A stretch of 64,000 bases of DNA from Candidatus Gastranaerophilales bacterium (GTDB lineage Bacteria; Cyanobacteriota; Vampirovibrionia; Gastranaerophilales; Gastranaerophilaceae), in the NCBI GenBank assembly GCA_944325665.1, contig CALVAY010000001.1:124001-188000 (forward strand), written 5' to 3'. The position numbers and the translations under genes are program-made. Of the stretch, positions 41,014 through 49,890 are shown one piece after another (the stretch's first letter is position 1; each line of letters starts with the position of its first letter). The notes under the pieces were generated by a model. The model worked only from the letters and a program-made list of their open reading frames with translations, did not search any database and was not told where the DNA came from.

Positions 41014-41407
41014 AAGCTCGAGCATTACGCTTTAGCGTTTGCAAGAGCGAAAGTGCGTACGGATGTGAGAAAACGTCGAAAATATTGTATTTTCGACGTT
41101 TTTGCAACTGGACGATTGCGACGTAAGAGTTTTGGAACAAAACTCAACAGGAGCTTCAAAACGTAGTTTTTTCCGTACGTGGCTTGTGCCACGTTGGAAA
41201 AAGCAAGTTTTGCCAAGGTGTGCGAAGTGTGATAGCAGCAAGTGAGGAACTTGGTGCAGAGCACGTAGGTCATACCGTCTCTTATGCGCCGTGCAGCGCA
41301 CAAAAATTACGAATGACCCAAAAGTGTGTGAATTTTTGACCCGTGAAACGAGAGTTTTGCGGGTCAAAACGTAACCGTACTGAGCCGCCGTGCAATGAAG
41401 TTGCTCA
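41014..41407. repeat. Fold-back-rich segment between the two groEL-end copies
   Basis: About 394 bases, visibly richer in GC than its surroundings and full of nested inverted repeats. Examples are TTGAAGCTC with GAGCTTCAA, CGTGGC-TTGT-GCCACG, GTTTTG-GAA-CAAAAC, and TTTTGACCCG with CGGGTCAAAA. Minus-strand open frames across it overlap these repeats and look fortuitous. It holds a terminator near its left end. It could be a small non-autonomous element, a structured RNA, or remains of a duplication; no transposase is present. Confidence 0.6.
41071..41103 (+). terminator. Strong hairpin terminator downstream of groEL
   Basis: A perfect 14-bp stem (41071-41084 with 41088-41101) with a three-base loop and a T tail, about 70 bases after the groEL stop. 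Confidence 0.85.
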
Positions 41408-41438
41408 GGCGGCATGGGAATGATGTAATAAACACTTG
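41408..41438 (+). repeat. Direct repeat copy 2 (groEL 3'-end remnant)
   Basis: Exact 31-base copy of 40983-41013, again spelling the final Gly-Gly-Met-Gly-Met-Met and stop. Sequence after it is a diverged version of that after copy 1, including a second hairpin. Confidence 0.9.
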
Positions 41439-41458
41439 TAAAAGTTACACGGATATAA

Positions 41459-41492
41459 GAAAAAGCTGAAAATATTTATTTTCGGTTTTTTT
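41459..41492 (+). terminator. Second, diverged groEL-type terminator
   Basis: A stem built from GCTGAAAATA and TATTTTCGGT with wobble pairs and a run of seven T. Its position relative to repeat copy 2 mirrors the first terminator relative to copy 1. Confidence 0.75.
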
Positions 41493-41493
41493 G

Positions 41494-41530
41494 TAGCTGT
41501 GCAAAATAACGCAGGGATTTTGCACAGCTA
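41494..41530. repeat. Perfect 14-bp inverted repeat upstream of the kinase-like gene
   Basis: TAGCTGTGCAAAAT (41494-41507) and its exact complement (41517-41530) enclose a nine-base loop. No T run follows, so a binding site or RNA hairpin is as likely as a terminator. Confidence 0.8.
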
Positions 41531-41609
41531 AAGTGTACTATGCTTTTGACAATTTTTGTTTTGTTTTTGTTTTTTATTAAATAAAATAAAAACAATAAAG
41601 GAATTGCAA

Positions 41610-43805
41610 GTGCAGAATTTTAATATTCAAAACTCCCCTTTTGCTAATTTTAAAATGCCTCAGCAGCAATTACAAAAAGATAATGTACAAACTGCTGCGA
41701 TACCGCCGCAAATGCAGGACGAATTTGTAAAATCGGATAAAGATACCAAAAAACCTGCAAAGGCAGCGGGAATAATCGCGGCAATTGCTCTTGGCGGTGC
41801 TGCTTTGCTGTATTTTATTAAAAAAGGAAAAATAAATACCCCGAAAAATCCTCCGGGTGATGCTCATTTGCCCAGAATTATAACCTCCGAGACCAAGGGC
41901 GGCCCTGTACAGCTTCTTCAAGATACCGCTGATGACCTCAAGGGTGCTGCGGCAAACATGCAGGATGATTTGTTAAAAAACGGGGATATGCTTCCTGATA
42001 ACCCTGATGTTTTGCAGCAGAAAGCTCCGCAGATGATTTCCGATATTAATGAAGCCGTTTCGGGAGAAAATCCTCAAAAAGCTGTACGGGAGCAGGTTTC
42101 TGAAATTACTCAAGAAACTGCGGAAAAACTTTCGCAGGGCACCGAGCCTGCAAAGCTTGCGGATAAAATCCCGGATGAAATCACAAGGCAGCCCGCAGCT
42201 GTCCTTGAGGCTCCAAAACCGGAAGAAGAAATTGCCAAAACAGTGCAGGGGGCGGCACAAAAAATAGATATTCCCGAATTAAAATTTGATGATGAAATAT
42301 ACAACAGGCTTAAAAAATATGAAAAAGCTATACTTTCCGGCACTTTTGAAGTTGTGCCGGAGGAAGTTTTCACGCTTGTAAAAAAAGAGCAGGAAGCAAT
42401 AGGGCAGGCATATGATGACTTAATGTCCATTGTTAAAAATACTGATGATGAGGCAGTGCTTGATGAAATTTCAAAAAAAATCTCCGCTCTGTCAGAGCGC
42501 TATAAGTCCTTAAATATGGCTGAGCGTATAGAAAATATACAAAAATTAAAGAGCGAGCTGGATAAGATTGACCCTGCGGCATATAAAAAAGTATTTGAAA
42601 AGACGGGCAGCGGCGGGATGGCTATGCTTGAGAGCAACCTTATCGGGGAGCTTGGCGCAAGAAGATTTAAGACTTCGCCGGTTTATCGTGAAATTATAGA
42701 CGCTGCGGATAAACTGGGGCTTGAAGGCAGTGAAGATGAAAAAATCAAAAAAATAATGAAACTTGCAGAAGAAAACAAGCTCGGCAGCGGCGAGCACGGC
42801 ACGGTATATCAAATACCGGGTACAAAGCTTGCAATAAAAGCACCCGGAAGAAACGGCAAACCGCCGCAAAGCCTTGAAGGGTTCAGTTATCTTGCGGATA
42901 TTAGCGAATATCAAGCTGTAAACAATGTGCTTGCAAGGAATAATCTGGTTGAAATTCAGGAATACATAGATTCGCTAAAATCCTTTGTCCTTAGCGATGA
43001 GTACGATACCATAGTTGCAAATATGCCCCAAAGCGCTTATGATGACCTTCTTGCGCGTGTTGTGCGCATTAATAAAGCCGGCCGCGGTTTGGATGTCGGA
43101 GGTAATAATTTAATGGTGGACGCGATAAATCAACGTTTTGTGCCGATTGATTTACATCCAAATACTTATTTTGAAGCGGGATACAGAACAAAAATCGACC
43201 ATCTCGGCAGAAATTACATAGATCCTCTGGGCCATACCATAGGCCAGTTTACGACTTCGTTTGATAACACTTCTACAATGAAAAGGGTCGGAAAGGCACT
43301 TAAGTCTATTGCAAAAGATACGGAAAATTATAAAATGTATCTTTTTGACACAAGTTTTTATAGTTCACGTTATAATGACGCGCCAAGAAGAATTATATAT
43401 GAATATCTTGAACAGGTTGATGAAGGACTTGCACGCGAAATAGACGAAGCATTTGATAAAATGCATAAAATAAAACTTGAACTGGGTGACAGTGCAAACG
43501 AAGCCGACAGAAAAACGGTAAAAGAGGCAATAGATGAATTTTGTGCACTTATAGATAAAAAACTCTTAAGAGAACCTGATATTTCCCCTGACGAACTTGC
43601 AGATATGCAGATTAAGTTAAACAGAACACAAATTATAGATGAATATGAATATAAAATAGCACAAGTTAAAGAAATTTATGAAGAAATTGTAAGTAAGAGT
43701 GCAAACTCGGCAGGCGAAGAGCGTATTTTATCTAAATTAAACAAGATTAAGCAAGAATATGAAAGAGCCCTTGCTGCATATGATGAAAAATATGGTTTGG
43801 TATAG
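41610..43805 (+). CDS. Kinase-like protein with N-terminal tail and membrane segment
   Basis: A 731-residue protein if started at the GTG preceded by AAAGGA; an in-frame TTG upstream has no ribosome site. It has a polar tail (QNFNIQNSPFANFKMPQQQ), one membrane helix (about 52-70), a long acidic coiled region, and a kinase-like core. The core has a glycine loop LGSGEHGTVYQIPG (about 391-404) and a likely ATP Lys410 in LAIKAPG. The catalytic-loop form LDVGGNNLMVD follows, with Asp495 and Asn500, then a metal-Asp-like Asp514 in VPIDLHPN. The order fits the protein-kinase/APH fold. C-terminal helices follow. Substrate unknown; a phosphotransferase acting on protein or small molecules is inferred. 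Confidence 0.62.
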   Translation: MQNFNIQNSPFANFKMPQQQLQKDNVQTAAIPPQMQDEFVKSDKDTKKPAKAAGIIAAIALGGAALLYFIKKGKINTPKNPPGDAHLPRIITSETKGGPVQLLQDTADDLKGAAANMQDDLLKNGDMLPDNPDVLQQKAPQMISDINEAVSGENPQKAVREQVSEITQETAEKLSQGTEPAKLADKIPDEITRQPAAVLEAPKPEEEIAKTVQGAAQKIDIPELKFDDEIYNRLKKYEKAILSGTFEVVPEEVFTLVKKEQEAIGQAYDDLMSIVKNTDDEAVLDEISKKISALSERYKSLNMAERIENIQKLKSELDKIDPAAYKKVFEKTGSGGMAMLESNLIGELGARRFKTSPVYREIIDAADKLGLEGSEDEKIKKIMKLAEENKLGSGEHGTVYQIPGTKLAIKAPGRNGKPPQSLEGFSYLADISEYQAVNNVLARNNLVEIQEYIDSLKSFVLSDEYDTIVANMPQSAYDDLLARVVRINKAGRGLDVGGNNLMVDAINQRFVPIDLHPNTYFEAGYRTKIDHLGRNYIDPLGHTIGQFTTSFDNTSTMKRVGKALKSIAKDTENYKMYLFDTSFYSSRYNDAPRRIIYEYLEQVDEGLAREIDEAFDKMHKIKLELGDSANEADRKTVKEAIDEFCALIDKKLLREPDISPDELADMQIKLNRTQIIDEYEYKIAQVKEIYEEIVSKSANSAGEERILSKLNKIKQEYERALAAYDEKYGLV

Positions 43806-43834
43806 TTGACAAAAATATTTTGTTATGATAAAAT
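43806..43834 (+). promoter_or_regulatory. Near-consensus sigma-70 promoter
   Basis: TTGACA (43806-43811) begins directly after the stop of the kinase-like gene; TAAAAT (43829-43834) follows after exactly 17 bases. It should drive the gene at 43945 with a leader of about 100 bases. Confidence 0.75.
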
Positions 43835-43881
43835 ATTAAAAATTTAAAAATTTGTGCGGTTAGTTAAACCATAGGTTACTT

Positions 43882-43929
43882 ATGCTCACACCGTCCCCAA
43901 TGGGGTTTCGGGGTGGTTTATTTGTGTGA
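43882..43929 (+). promoter_or_regulatory. Structured leader with a 15-codon ORF
   Basis: A GC-rich hairpin in an AT-rich leader: TCAC-ACCGTCCC (43886-43897) pairs with GGGGTGGT and GTGA (43910-43929), and CCCC/GGGG can pair alternatively inside it. An ATG at 43882 opens a 15-residue frame, MLTPSPMGFRGGLFV, ending at the right foot of the hairpin. It matches no riboswitch class I know. The downstream ribosome site is outside the stem. Confidence 0.45.
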
Positions 43930-43944
43930 AATCGAGGTAAGGAT

Positions 43945-44565
43945 ATGAGAACACAAGCAATAAACAATACTACTGAGAGAAAAAACACAAACATCGTTGC
44001 GGCAGGTGCGACAGGTGCGGCTGGTGCTGCGCTTTTAACAAGATACTTGCCCCTAACTCATGCTGAGCATGCGGATGCCTTTACAAAAAGTGTAAAAGAA
44101 CAAATTTCAGGCTTTGTAAAAGAAGCTAAGAACGCTGAATTTGATAAAATTGTTGATGAATTTGCTAAAAATCAAGCTTATCAAGGTGTTAGCGATGTTT
44201 TTACAAAAAACAGAGATAACATTGTAAGCGGTGCAAAAGAAAGCTTGGCTGATATTGCCAAAGGTCTTGATGATAATTCAAAAGGTATTTTTACAAATTT
44301 GGCAGATAGAGTTTCAGAAGTTGGAAATCTTGTTGAAAACCAATTAAATCATAATGTTATTAAGCAAGCTAAAAAATCAAGACCGGCAATTTACTTTGCG
44401 GCACTCGCAGGTGCTGCTGCAATGACTGCTGCGGTTGTTAAAAACACAATACAGGCTAAACAGGTTAAAGACCAAACTGTTGCTATTAGTTACGACAAAC
44501 AAGGTATGTTAATCGACGCACCTGACAGCTTGTCTTTAGCAATTATTCTTGATGAGTACGCCTAG
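43945..44565 (+). CDS. Protein with two Ala/Gly-rich hydrophobic segments, unknown function
   Basis: A 206-residue protein beginning MRTQAINNTTERKNT. Two hydrophobic Ala/Gly-rich segments (about 17-36 and 146-166) flank an amphipathic, helical, charged middle part (about 45-135, with AKNAEFDKIVDEFAKNQAYQ and SLADIAKGLDDNSKGIF). The C-terminus is polar. I do not recognise the family. It has its own strong promoter and structured leader and a strong terminator, so it is a single-gene unit that may be highly expressed. The tail resembles those of nearby proteins. Confidence 0.7.
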   Translation: MRTQAINNTTERKNTNIVAAGATGAAGAALLTRYLPLTHAEHADAFTKSVKEQISGFVKEAKNAEFDKIVDEFAKNQAYQGVSDVFTKNRDNIVSGAKESLADIAKGLDDNSKGIFTNLADRVSEVGNLVENQLNHNVIKQAKKSRPAIYFAALAGAAAMTAAVVKNTIQAKQVKDQTVAISYDKQGMLIDAPDSLSLAIILDEYA

Positions 44566-44583
44566 AAACCAAAAAATATATTA

Positions 44584-44611
44584 AAAAATCCCGCTTTGTG
44601 GCGGGATTTTT
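44584..44611. terminator. Strong terminator between 43945 gene and thrC
   Basis: AAAAATCCCGC pairs perfectly with GCGGGATTTTT around a six-base loop; the A and T runs make it work on both strands. Confidence 0.9.
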
Positions 44612-44627
44612 ATTTTTGTTATTATTT

Positions 44628-45680
44628 TTACAGACCCATTAATTTAACGATGTCTTTAATGTCGCTTGTAGTTTTTTCAACAGGTGATTGAGCATATTTA
44701 ATAGCGCAATCAGGGTCTTTTAAGCCGTTGCCCGTTAAAATACAAACAATTTTTGATTTCGGTTTAATTGTATCTTTAAGCTTGATAAGTCCCGCAACAG
44801 GAGCACAGCTTGCAGGTTCAGCCAAAACACCTTCAGTTGAAGCCAAAAGATTGTATGCTTCAATGATTTTTTCATCAGATACCATATCAATTGTACCTTT
44901 TGACTCATCACGCGCTGCTTCTGCTTGTTTCCAGCTTGCAGGGTTGCCTATTCTTATTGCGGTTGCAATAGTTTGAGGAGCATCGATTTTATGTCCTTTA
45001 ACAATTGCAGCAGAGCCTTCTGCTTGAATACCCATCATTTTTGGCAGTTGTTTAGATTTGCCAAGATTAAAGAATTCCTTATAACCCTTCCAATAAGCTG
45101 TTATGTTGCCTGCATTACCAACGGGAATAAAGTGATAATCAGGTGCATCGCCGAGAGCTTCAATAATTTCAAATGCACCCGTTTTTTGTCCTTCAATTCT
45201 GTATGGGTTAACAGAGTTTACAAGGGTTATGGGGTAATTTTTAGAAATTTCACGAACGGCATCAAGTGCGTTGTCAAAGTTGCCGTTAATTGCAATAACT
45301 TTAGCACCGTACATCATAGCTTGCGATAATTTACCAAGTGCAATGTAGCCGTCAGGTATTAAAACATAAGTTTTAAGCCCCGCCTTAGCACCGTATGCAG
45401 CAGCTGCTGCTGAAGTGTTGCCTGTTGAAGCGCAGATAATGGCGTGCGAGCCTTCTTCTTTTGCTTTTGTAACAGCCATTGTCATACCGCGGTCTTTAAA
45501 GCTTCCTGTCGGGTTTGAGCCTTCGTATTTTAGGTATATTTCGCAGTCTAAACCAAGTTTTTTTGCTAAATTTTCAGCTTTAATAAGCGGTGTGTTACCT
45601 TCGCAAAGTGTAATAATTTCCGTGCTGTCGCTTACGGGCAAATACTCTCTGTACTTATCTATTAATCCGTTGTATCTCAT
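44628..45680 (-). CDS. thrC: Threonine synthase
   Basis: A 350-residue PLP enzyme that turns O-phosphohomoserine into threonine. The PLP lysine is in [14 protein letters not shown] (about residue 62), the phosphate loop is [13 protein letters not shown], and [19 protein letters not shown] is conserved. It lacks the long N-terminal extension of plant enzymes, so it is the short bacterial/cyanobacterial class. The homoserine dehydrogenase gene ends one base before its start, forming a hom-thrC operon. Confidence 0.95.
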   Translation of the reverse strand: MRYNGLIDKYREYLPVSDSTEIITLCEGNTPLIKAENLAKKLGLDCEIYLKYEGSNPTGSFKDRGMTMAVTKAKEEGSHAIICASTGNTSAAAAAYGAKAGLKTYVLIPDGYIALGKLSQAMMYGAKVIAINGNFDNALDAVREISKNYPITLVNSVNPYRIEGQKTGAFEIIEALGDAPDYHFIPVGNAGNITAYWKGYKEFFNLGKSKQLPKMMGIQAEGSAAIVKGHKIDAPQTIATAIRIGNPASWKQAEAARDESKGTIDMVSDEKIIEAYNLLASTEGVLAEPASCAPVAGLIKLKDTIKPKSKIVCILTGNGLKDPDCAIKYAQSPVEKTTSDIKDIVKLMGL

Positions 45681-45681
45681 C

Positions 45682-46935
45682 TTACATAACCCTTATTAAA
45701 TTATTAATTTTAATTGATTGTTTCTTCAATTCTTCAATAGCGTTTTGAATATCTCTTTCAGAGCATTCTTCGGTGATTACGATAATGTGAGCCGTGCCGT
45801 CTTTTTGCGTACCTTTTTGAAGAACGCTTGAGATATTTATTTTGTTTTTACCGCAGGCTGTACCTATAACGCCTATAACGCCCATGGCATTTGGTGCGGT
45901 AATTGAAATGTAGTAGCTGTTTTTGGTGTCTAAAATGTTTGTTTGAACAGCCATTTCTTTGTGGTGGCAGCGTGTCATCGGCAAAATTGTATCGCATTTA
46001 CCAAATTCTGCCGCAATAGCTAAAATATCCCCTACAACTGAGCTTGCAGTAGGAAATTCACCTGCGCCGGGGCCTGTGAACATAACCTGCCCTACAGGGA
46101 AGCCTTCAAGCATAACAGCATTAAGAGCGTTATTTATGCCTGAGATTACATTTGATTTTTCCACAAGCATGGGATGAACTCTGACATCAATTTGCTCGTC
46201 GTTTTCTTGAGCCAGTGCAATTAATTTAATTTTGTAGCCCAATTCATCCGCAAATTTAATGTCATCTGCACTGATATTTGTAATACCTTCACGATAAATT
46301 TTATTTACATCTATTCTTTTGTTAAAGGTAATATTGGCCAATGTTGCAATTTTGTACATTGTGTCATAACCTTCAACGTCCCCTGTCGGGTCTGCTTCAG
46401 CGTAGCCGAGTTCTTGTGCGGCTTTTAGACATTCCTGATAAGAAATGCCTTTTTCTTCCATTTGGGTCAAAATGTAGTTTGTTGTACCGTTTAGGATGCC
46501 TGCAACTTTTTTAAACTTATTGCCCTTAAGAGCTGTTTTAACAGGCATAATAATAGGTATGCCGCCGGCAACAGCTGCTTCGTAAAGAATAGCAACGTTA
46601 TGTTCGTTTGCAAGGTCAAAAAGCTCTGCGCCGTGTTTTGCAAGCAGTTCTTTATTGGCAGTTACGATATGTTTTTTGTTTTTAATTGCAGTTTTTAAAA
46701 GTTCAAATGCAGGGTCAACACCGCCTGCAACCTCAACAACCACGTCTATTTCAGGGTCGTTTACAATTTTGAAGGGATCGTCTGTTAACTCACTAACTTC
46801 AACATCTCTTTTTTTGTTAAGGTTTTTAACTGCCGCTATTTTAATTTCAACTTGCCCGAAGTTTTTAAGGCTTTTAACCACTCCGCCGCCGACTGTTCCA
46901 AGTCCTATTAGTCCGATTTTTAATTTATTTTCCAT
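45682..46935 (-). CDS. hom: Homoserine dehydrogenase
   Basis: A 417-residue enzyme reducing aspartate semialdehyde to homoserine with NAD(P)H. Rossmann motif [16 protein letters not shown] at the N-terminus, [13 protein letters not shown], the catalytic region [15 protein letters not shown] and [16 protein letters not shown], and a C-terminal ACT domain (about 345-417, [20 protein letters not shown]) that senses threonine in other bacteria. Length is normal for the ACT-bearing class. It is first in the operon with thrC. Confidence 0.95.
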   Translation of the reverse strand: MENKLKIGLIGLGTVGGGVVKSLKNFGQVEIKIAAVKNLNKKRDVEVSELTDDPFKIVNDPEIDVVVEVAGGVDPAFELLKTAIKNKKHIVTANKELLAKHGAELFDLANEHNVAILYEAAVAGGIPIIMPVKTALKGNKFKKVAGILNGTTNYILTQMEEKGISYQECLKAAQELGYAEADPTGDVEGYDTMYKIATLANITFNKRIDVNKIYREGITNISADDIKFADELGYKIKLIALAQENDEQIDVRVHPMLVEKSNVISGINNALNAVMLEGFPVGQVMFTGPGAGEFPTASSVVGDILAIAAEFGKCDTILPMTRCHHKEMAVQTNILDTKNSYYISITAPNAMGVIGVIGTACGKNKINISSVLQKGTQKDGTAHIIVITEECSERDIQNAIEELKKQSIKINNLIRVM

Positions 46936-47026
46936 ACAAAAATAATACTAAATAAATTTTAAAATGCAAAAATTTTATTTTAGAGGTATGATTTAGACAT
47001 AAGAAATTTTATTTACGAGGTGAATT

Positions 47027-48466
47027 ATGTCAGATAAAATTAGAGTTAGAATAGCACCCTCTCCGAGCGGAAACTTGCACATCGGAACGGCTAGAACTGC
47101 TTTATTTAACTTTTTATATGCCAAAAAAACAGGCGGCGAATTTGTTTTAAGGATTGAAGATACCGATTTGGACAGAAGTTCCGAAGCTTATACTCAAAAC
47201 ATTTTCGACAGTTTAAAAGCGTTGGGATTAAATTGGGATGAAGGTCCTGATGTCGGCGGTCCTTACGGTCCTTATTATCAATCTCAAAGATTTGATATTT
47301 ATCCTAAATACGCTCAAATTCTTATGGATAAAGGTTATGCTTACGAATGCTTCTGTACAAACGAGGAGCTTGAGGCAGAAAAAGAAGAAGCTATTAAAAA
47401 CCACAGTGCTTATGTTTATTCAAGAAAATGTTTAAATTTAACGGAAGAAGAAAAAAACGAACTTAGAGCAAAAGGCATTAAACCTTCTATTCGCTTTAAG
47501 GTTGAGCATAAAGAGCTTGTGTTTAACGACCTTGTAAAAGGTGAACTTAAATTTGATACAAGTTTAATCGGCGATTTTGTTATTATGAAATCTAACGGAA
47601 CTCCGACTTATAACTTTGCGGTTGTAATTGACGATATGTTGATGAATATAACTGATGTTATAAGGGGTGAAGACCATATTTCAAACACGCCTAAACAAAT
47701 ATTAATCTATGAAGCTCTTGGCGCTAAAGTTCCTAATTTTGGACACTTGGGTATGATACTTGCACCAGATAGAACAAAATTATCTAAACGCCATGGCGCA
47801 ACTGCGGTGAGCGACTTTGTTAAACAAGGATATTTAACAGATGCTCTAATTAACTTTGTTGCACTTTTGGGTTGGGCACCTTCTGATGGTGTTGAGATAA
47901 AATCGGTTGATGAAATTGCGGCAGACTTTAGAATTCATGAGGTTTCAAGCTCAAACTCAGTGTTTGAATATGACAAGTTAAATTGGATGAACGGACAGTA
48001 TATCAAGAAAATGGAAATACCAAAACTTACTGATATGATTATTCCGTTTTTGTCAAAGTATGATGTTACAAAATACTCAAGAGAAAAATTGGAAAAAATT
48101 GTTCAAATTACTCGTGAGCCTTTGACTGTTTTATCTGAAATTGAGCACGATGCAAGCTATTTCTTTGAAGATGATTTTTCATACGATGAAGTAAGAGAAG
48201 TTTTGGATAAAGACTTATCTAAAGAAGTTATCCGCTATGTTATAGATAATGCTGACAGCTGGAACTTTGATGATGAAGAGGATATTCACAACAAACTTGC
48301 GGATTTAAGAACATACTTTAAAGAAAACAAAGGGTATAAGCCTAAAGAAACGATGTGGGCAGTGCGTGCAGCTGCCACAGGCAGAACAAGGGGGGCTGAT
48401 ATGGCTGAAACCTTGTGGATATTAGGTAAAGACAAAGTTGTTCAAAGATTGAAAAACGCTCTTTAA
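47027..48466 (+). CDS. gltX: Glutamyl-tRNA synthetase
   Basis: A 479-residue class I synthetase. The HIGH motif is APSPSGNLHIGTARTALFNF and the KMSKS motif is RTKLSKRHGATAV; LRIEDTDLDRSSEAY is also typical. It charges tRNA(Glu), and in organisms with GatCAB often tRNA(Gln) too. The AGGTG site before the ATG is good. A palindromic terminator overlaps its stop codon. It converges with the regulator at 48477. Confidence 0.97.
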   Translation: MSDKIRVRIAPSPSGNLHIGTARTALFNFLYAKKTGGEFVLRIEDTDLDRSSEAYTQNIFDSLKALGLNWDEGPDVGGPYGPYYQSQRFDIYPKYAQILMDKGYAYECFCTNEELEAEKEEAIKNHSAYVYSRKCLNLTEEEKNELRAKGIKPSIRFKVEHKELVFNDLVKGELKFDTSLIGDFVIMKSNGTPTYNFAVVIDDMLMNITDVIRGEDHISNTPKQILIYEALGAKVPNFGHLGMILAPDRTKLSKRHGATAVSDFVKQGYLTDALINFVALLGWAPSDGVEIKSVDEIAADFRIHEVSSSNSVFEYDKLNWMNGQYIKKMEIPKLTDMIIPFLSKYDVTKYSREKLEKIVQITREPLTVLSEIEHDASYFFEDDFSYDEVREVLDKDLSKEVIRYVIDNADSWNFDDEEDIHNKLADLRTYFKENKGYKPKETMWAVRAAATGRTRGADMAETLWILGKDKVVQRLKNAL

Positions 48467-48477
48467 AGAGCGTTTTT
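48452..48477. terminator. Terminator at the gltX stop
   Basis: AAAAACGCTCTTTAAAGAGC plus GTTTTT is a near-perfect palindrome followed by T residues; it overlaps the gltX stop and abuts the convergent gene. Confidence 0.85.
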
Positions 48478-48917
48478 TATTGAACTTGAAAAGGACATTT
48501 AGAGCATCTTGCCTTAGGATGCAAGACTAAATTGTCCTCAAGGTCGTACATTTTTGCAATTCTTACTATAAGCTTTGAGCCGCAGATTGGGCAAAAGAAA
48601 GCTGCTTTTGAATTTCCCTGATTGAGAAGAATTTCCTCTTTTATTTTTTCAATGTCGTAATTATTTGAAAAATGAAAATCTTCGTTTTTTTCGTATCTTT
48701 TAATCTCTTCAAGAGAAGTCTTGAGCCCTTTAGAAAGTTTTTGTCTTACCGTTGTGGATAAGAAAGTTTCAATGCCCGACTCAATTGAGCTTATTTGTTC
48801 AATATCTAAATTACACTTTTTTGCAAGCCCCTGTTGAGAAAGACCGATTTTTTCTCTCTCGCAGGAAACAAAATGTGCCAAAGAATGATATTTAAGGTTT
48901 TTGTTTTCTTTATGCAT
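48477..48917 (-). CDS. XRE-type helix-turn-helix protein with a C-terminal zinc ribbon
   Basis: About 146 residues from the ATG that overlaps the secF stop. The N-terminal HTH (about 12-70: REKIGLSQQGLAKKCNLDIE then QISSIESG) is of the XRE/Cro type. The C-terminus has CPICGSK and CSKCPFQ, a likely zinc ribbon. It may be a small transcription regulator; coupling to secF suggests co-expression with the Sec genes. I prefer this start because a longer frame (to 48968) runs far into secF and lacks a ribosome site. Confidence 0.7.
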   Translation of the reverse strand: MHKENKNLKYHSLAHFVSCEREKIGLSQQGLAKKCNLDIEQISSIESGIETFLSTTVRQKLSKGLKTSLEEIKRYEKNEDFHFSNNYDIEKIKEEILLNQGNSKAAFFCPICGSKLIVRIAKMYDLEDNLVLHPKARCSKCPFQVQ

Positions 48918-49872
48918 TTGCTTTTTTTGCTTTAATTTCTTTATCCCAAGCAAGTAGTACGGAAGCAAAGAATATACTTGAGTATGTTCCTGCTGCGATA
49001 CCTAAAATCATTGCCAAAACGAAATCTTTTGTTGTTGCACCGCCAAAGAAATAAAGTGCCAAAAGTGTTATTAGTGTTGTAAGAGATGTGTTTATACTTC
49101 TTGCCAAAGTTTGGTTTACGCTGGCATTAATAATTTCGCCAAAATCGTGTTTTTTAGCTAAAAATCTGTTGTTTTCTCTTATTCTGTCAAACACAACGAT
49201 TGTATCGTGTACTGAAAAACCAACAACCGTAAGGATTGCGGTAATAAATAAGCTATCTACTTGAACATTATAAAATATACCCAAAATTGCAAATACACCT
49301 ATTACAAAAAGTGCATCGTGGGAAAGCGCCAATAGTGCTATTATCGCGTAATCCGACTGGAATCTGAAAGAGATATAAAAAACTATGCCTAAAAAGGCTA
49401 ATAATACCGCAGTAAGAGAGTTTTTAAGCAACTCTTTTCCAAGTGTCGGGCCGACTGAAGTTGTTGATATCAACTGAGCCGCGCTCGTATTTTTTGACAA
49501 TACCGATGTAATTTTGTCGATTTGGGCGTTGCTTTTTTCGCCGATGAAACGTGTCTTAATTGATATTACATTGCCGCTTGCATCGCTTAGATTTTGAATT
49601 ATCGGATTATTTATGCCGTTATTTTCAAGCTCTGTTCTGATTTTTGAAATTTGCTCGGGAGTAACGGAGTTTTCAATTCCGTATTGAAGAATTGTTCCGC
49701 CGGTAAAATCTATCCCTAATTTAACGGGCGCGTGGTTAGGTTGCGTAAAAGACAGGTAGAACATAGCTACTATACAAGGCAAAAGTGCAATAATGCTTAT
49801 TAGTAGGTAATGCCATCTGTGCTTTACAACGTCAATTAAGTAGTTGCTTTTTATTAAATTAGGATTAGCCAT
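48910..49872 (-). CDS. secF: Protein translocase subunit SecF
   Basis: A 320-residue RND-type membrane protein with six helices and a periplasmic domain. Motifs LGIDFTGGTILQY, VVGFSVHDTIVVFDRIREN and the C-terminal helix pair are those of SecF. With SecD it uses the proton gradient to pull exported proteins through SecYEG. It is 18 bases after secD and its end overlaps the XRE/zinc-ribbon gene. Confidence 0.96.
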   Translation of the reverse strand: MANPNLIKSNYLIDVVKHRWHYLLISIIALLPCIVAMFYLSFTQPNHAPVKLGIDFTGGTILQYGIENSVTPEQISKIRTELENNGINNPIIQNLSDASGNVISIKTRFIGEKSNAQIDKITSVLSKNTSAAQLISTTSVGPTLGKELLKNSLTAVLLAFLGIVFYISFRFQSDYAIIALLALSHDALFVIGVFAILGIFYNVQVDSLFITAILTVVGFSVHDTIVVFDRIRENNRFLAKKHDFGEIINASVNQTLARSINTSLTTLITLLALYFFGGATTKDFVLAMILGIAAGTYSSIFFASVLLAWDKEIKAKKANA

Positions 49873-49890
49873 TTTTATCTCCTTTAAAAA

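Noticed and set aside
41025-41415. Minus-strand open frames of 92 and 127 codons across the segment after groEL
   Set aside because: They run through nested inverted repeats and the groEL terminator, have no ribosome site and read as low-complexity Cys/His/Arg mixtures; treated as fortuitous.
41556-41609. Upstream TTG start for the kinase-like protein, adding 18 residues
   Set aside because: The added residues are Phe/Cys/Lys-rich from an AT tract and no ribosome site precedes it; the GTG at 41610 has AAAGGA at correct spacing.
43857-43944. Known riboswitch (glutamine, preQ1, fluoride or c-di-GMP type) in the 43.9 kb leader
   Set aside because: None of the conserved cores of these classes could be found; left as an unclassified structured leader.
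44925-45329. Plus-strand 134-codon frame opposite thrC
   Set aside because: Antisense shadow of thrC; composition is not that of a real protein.
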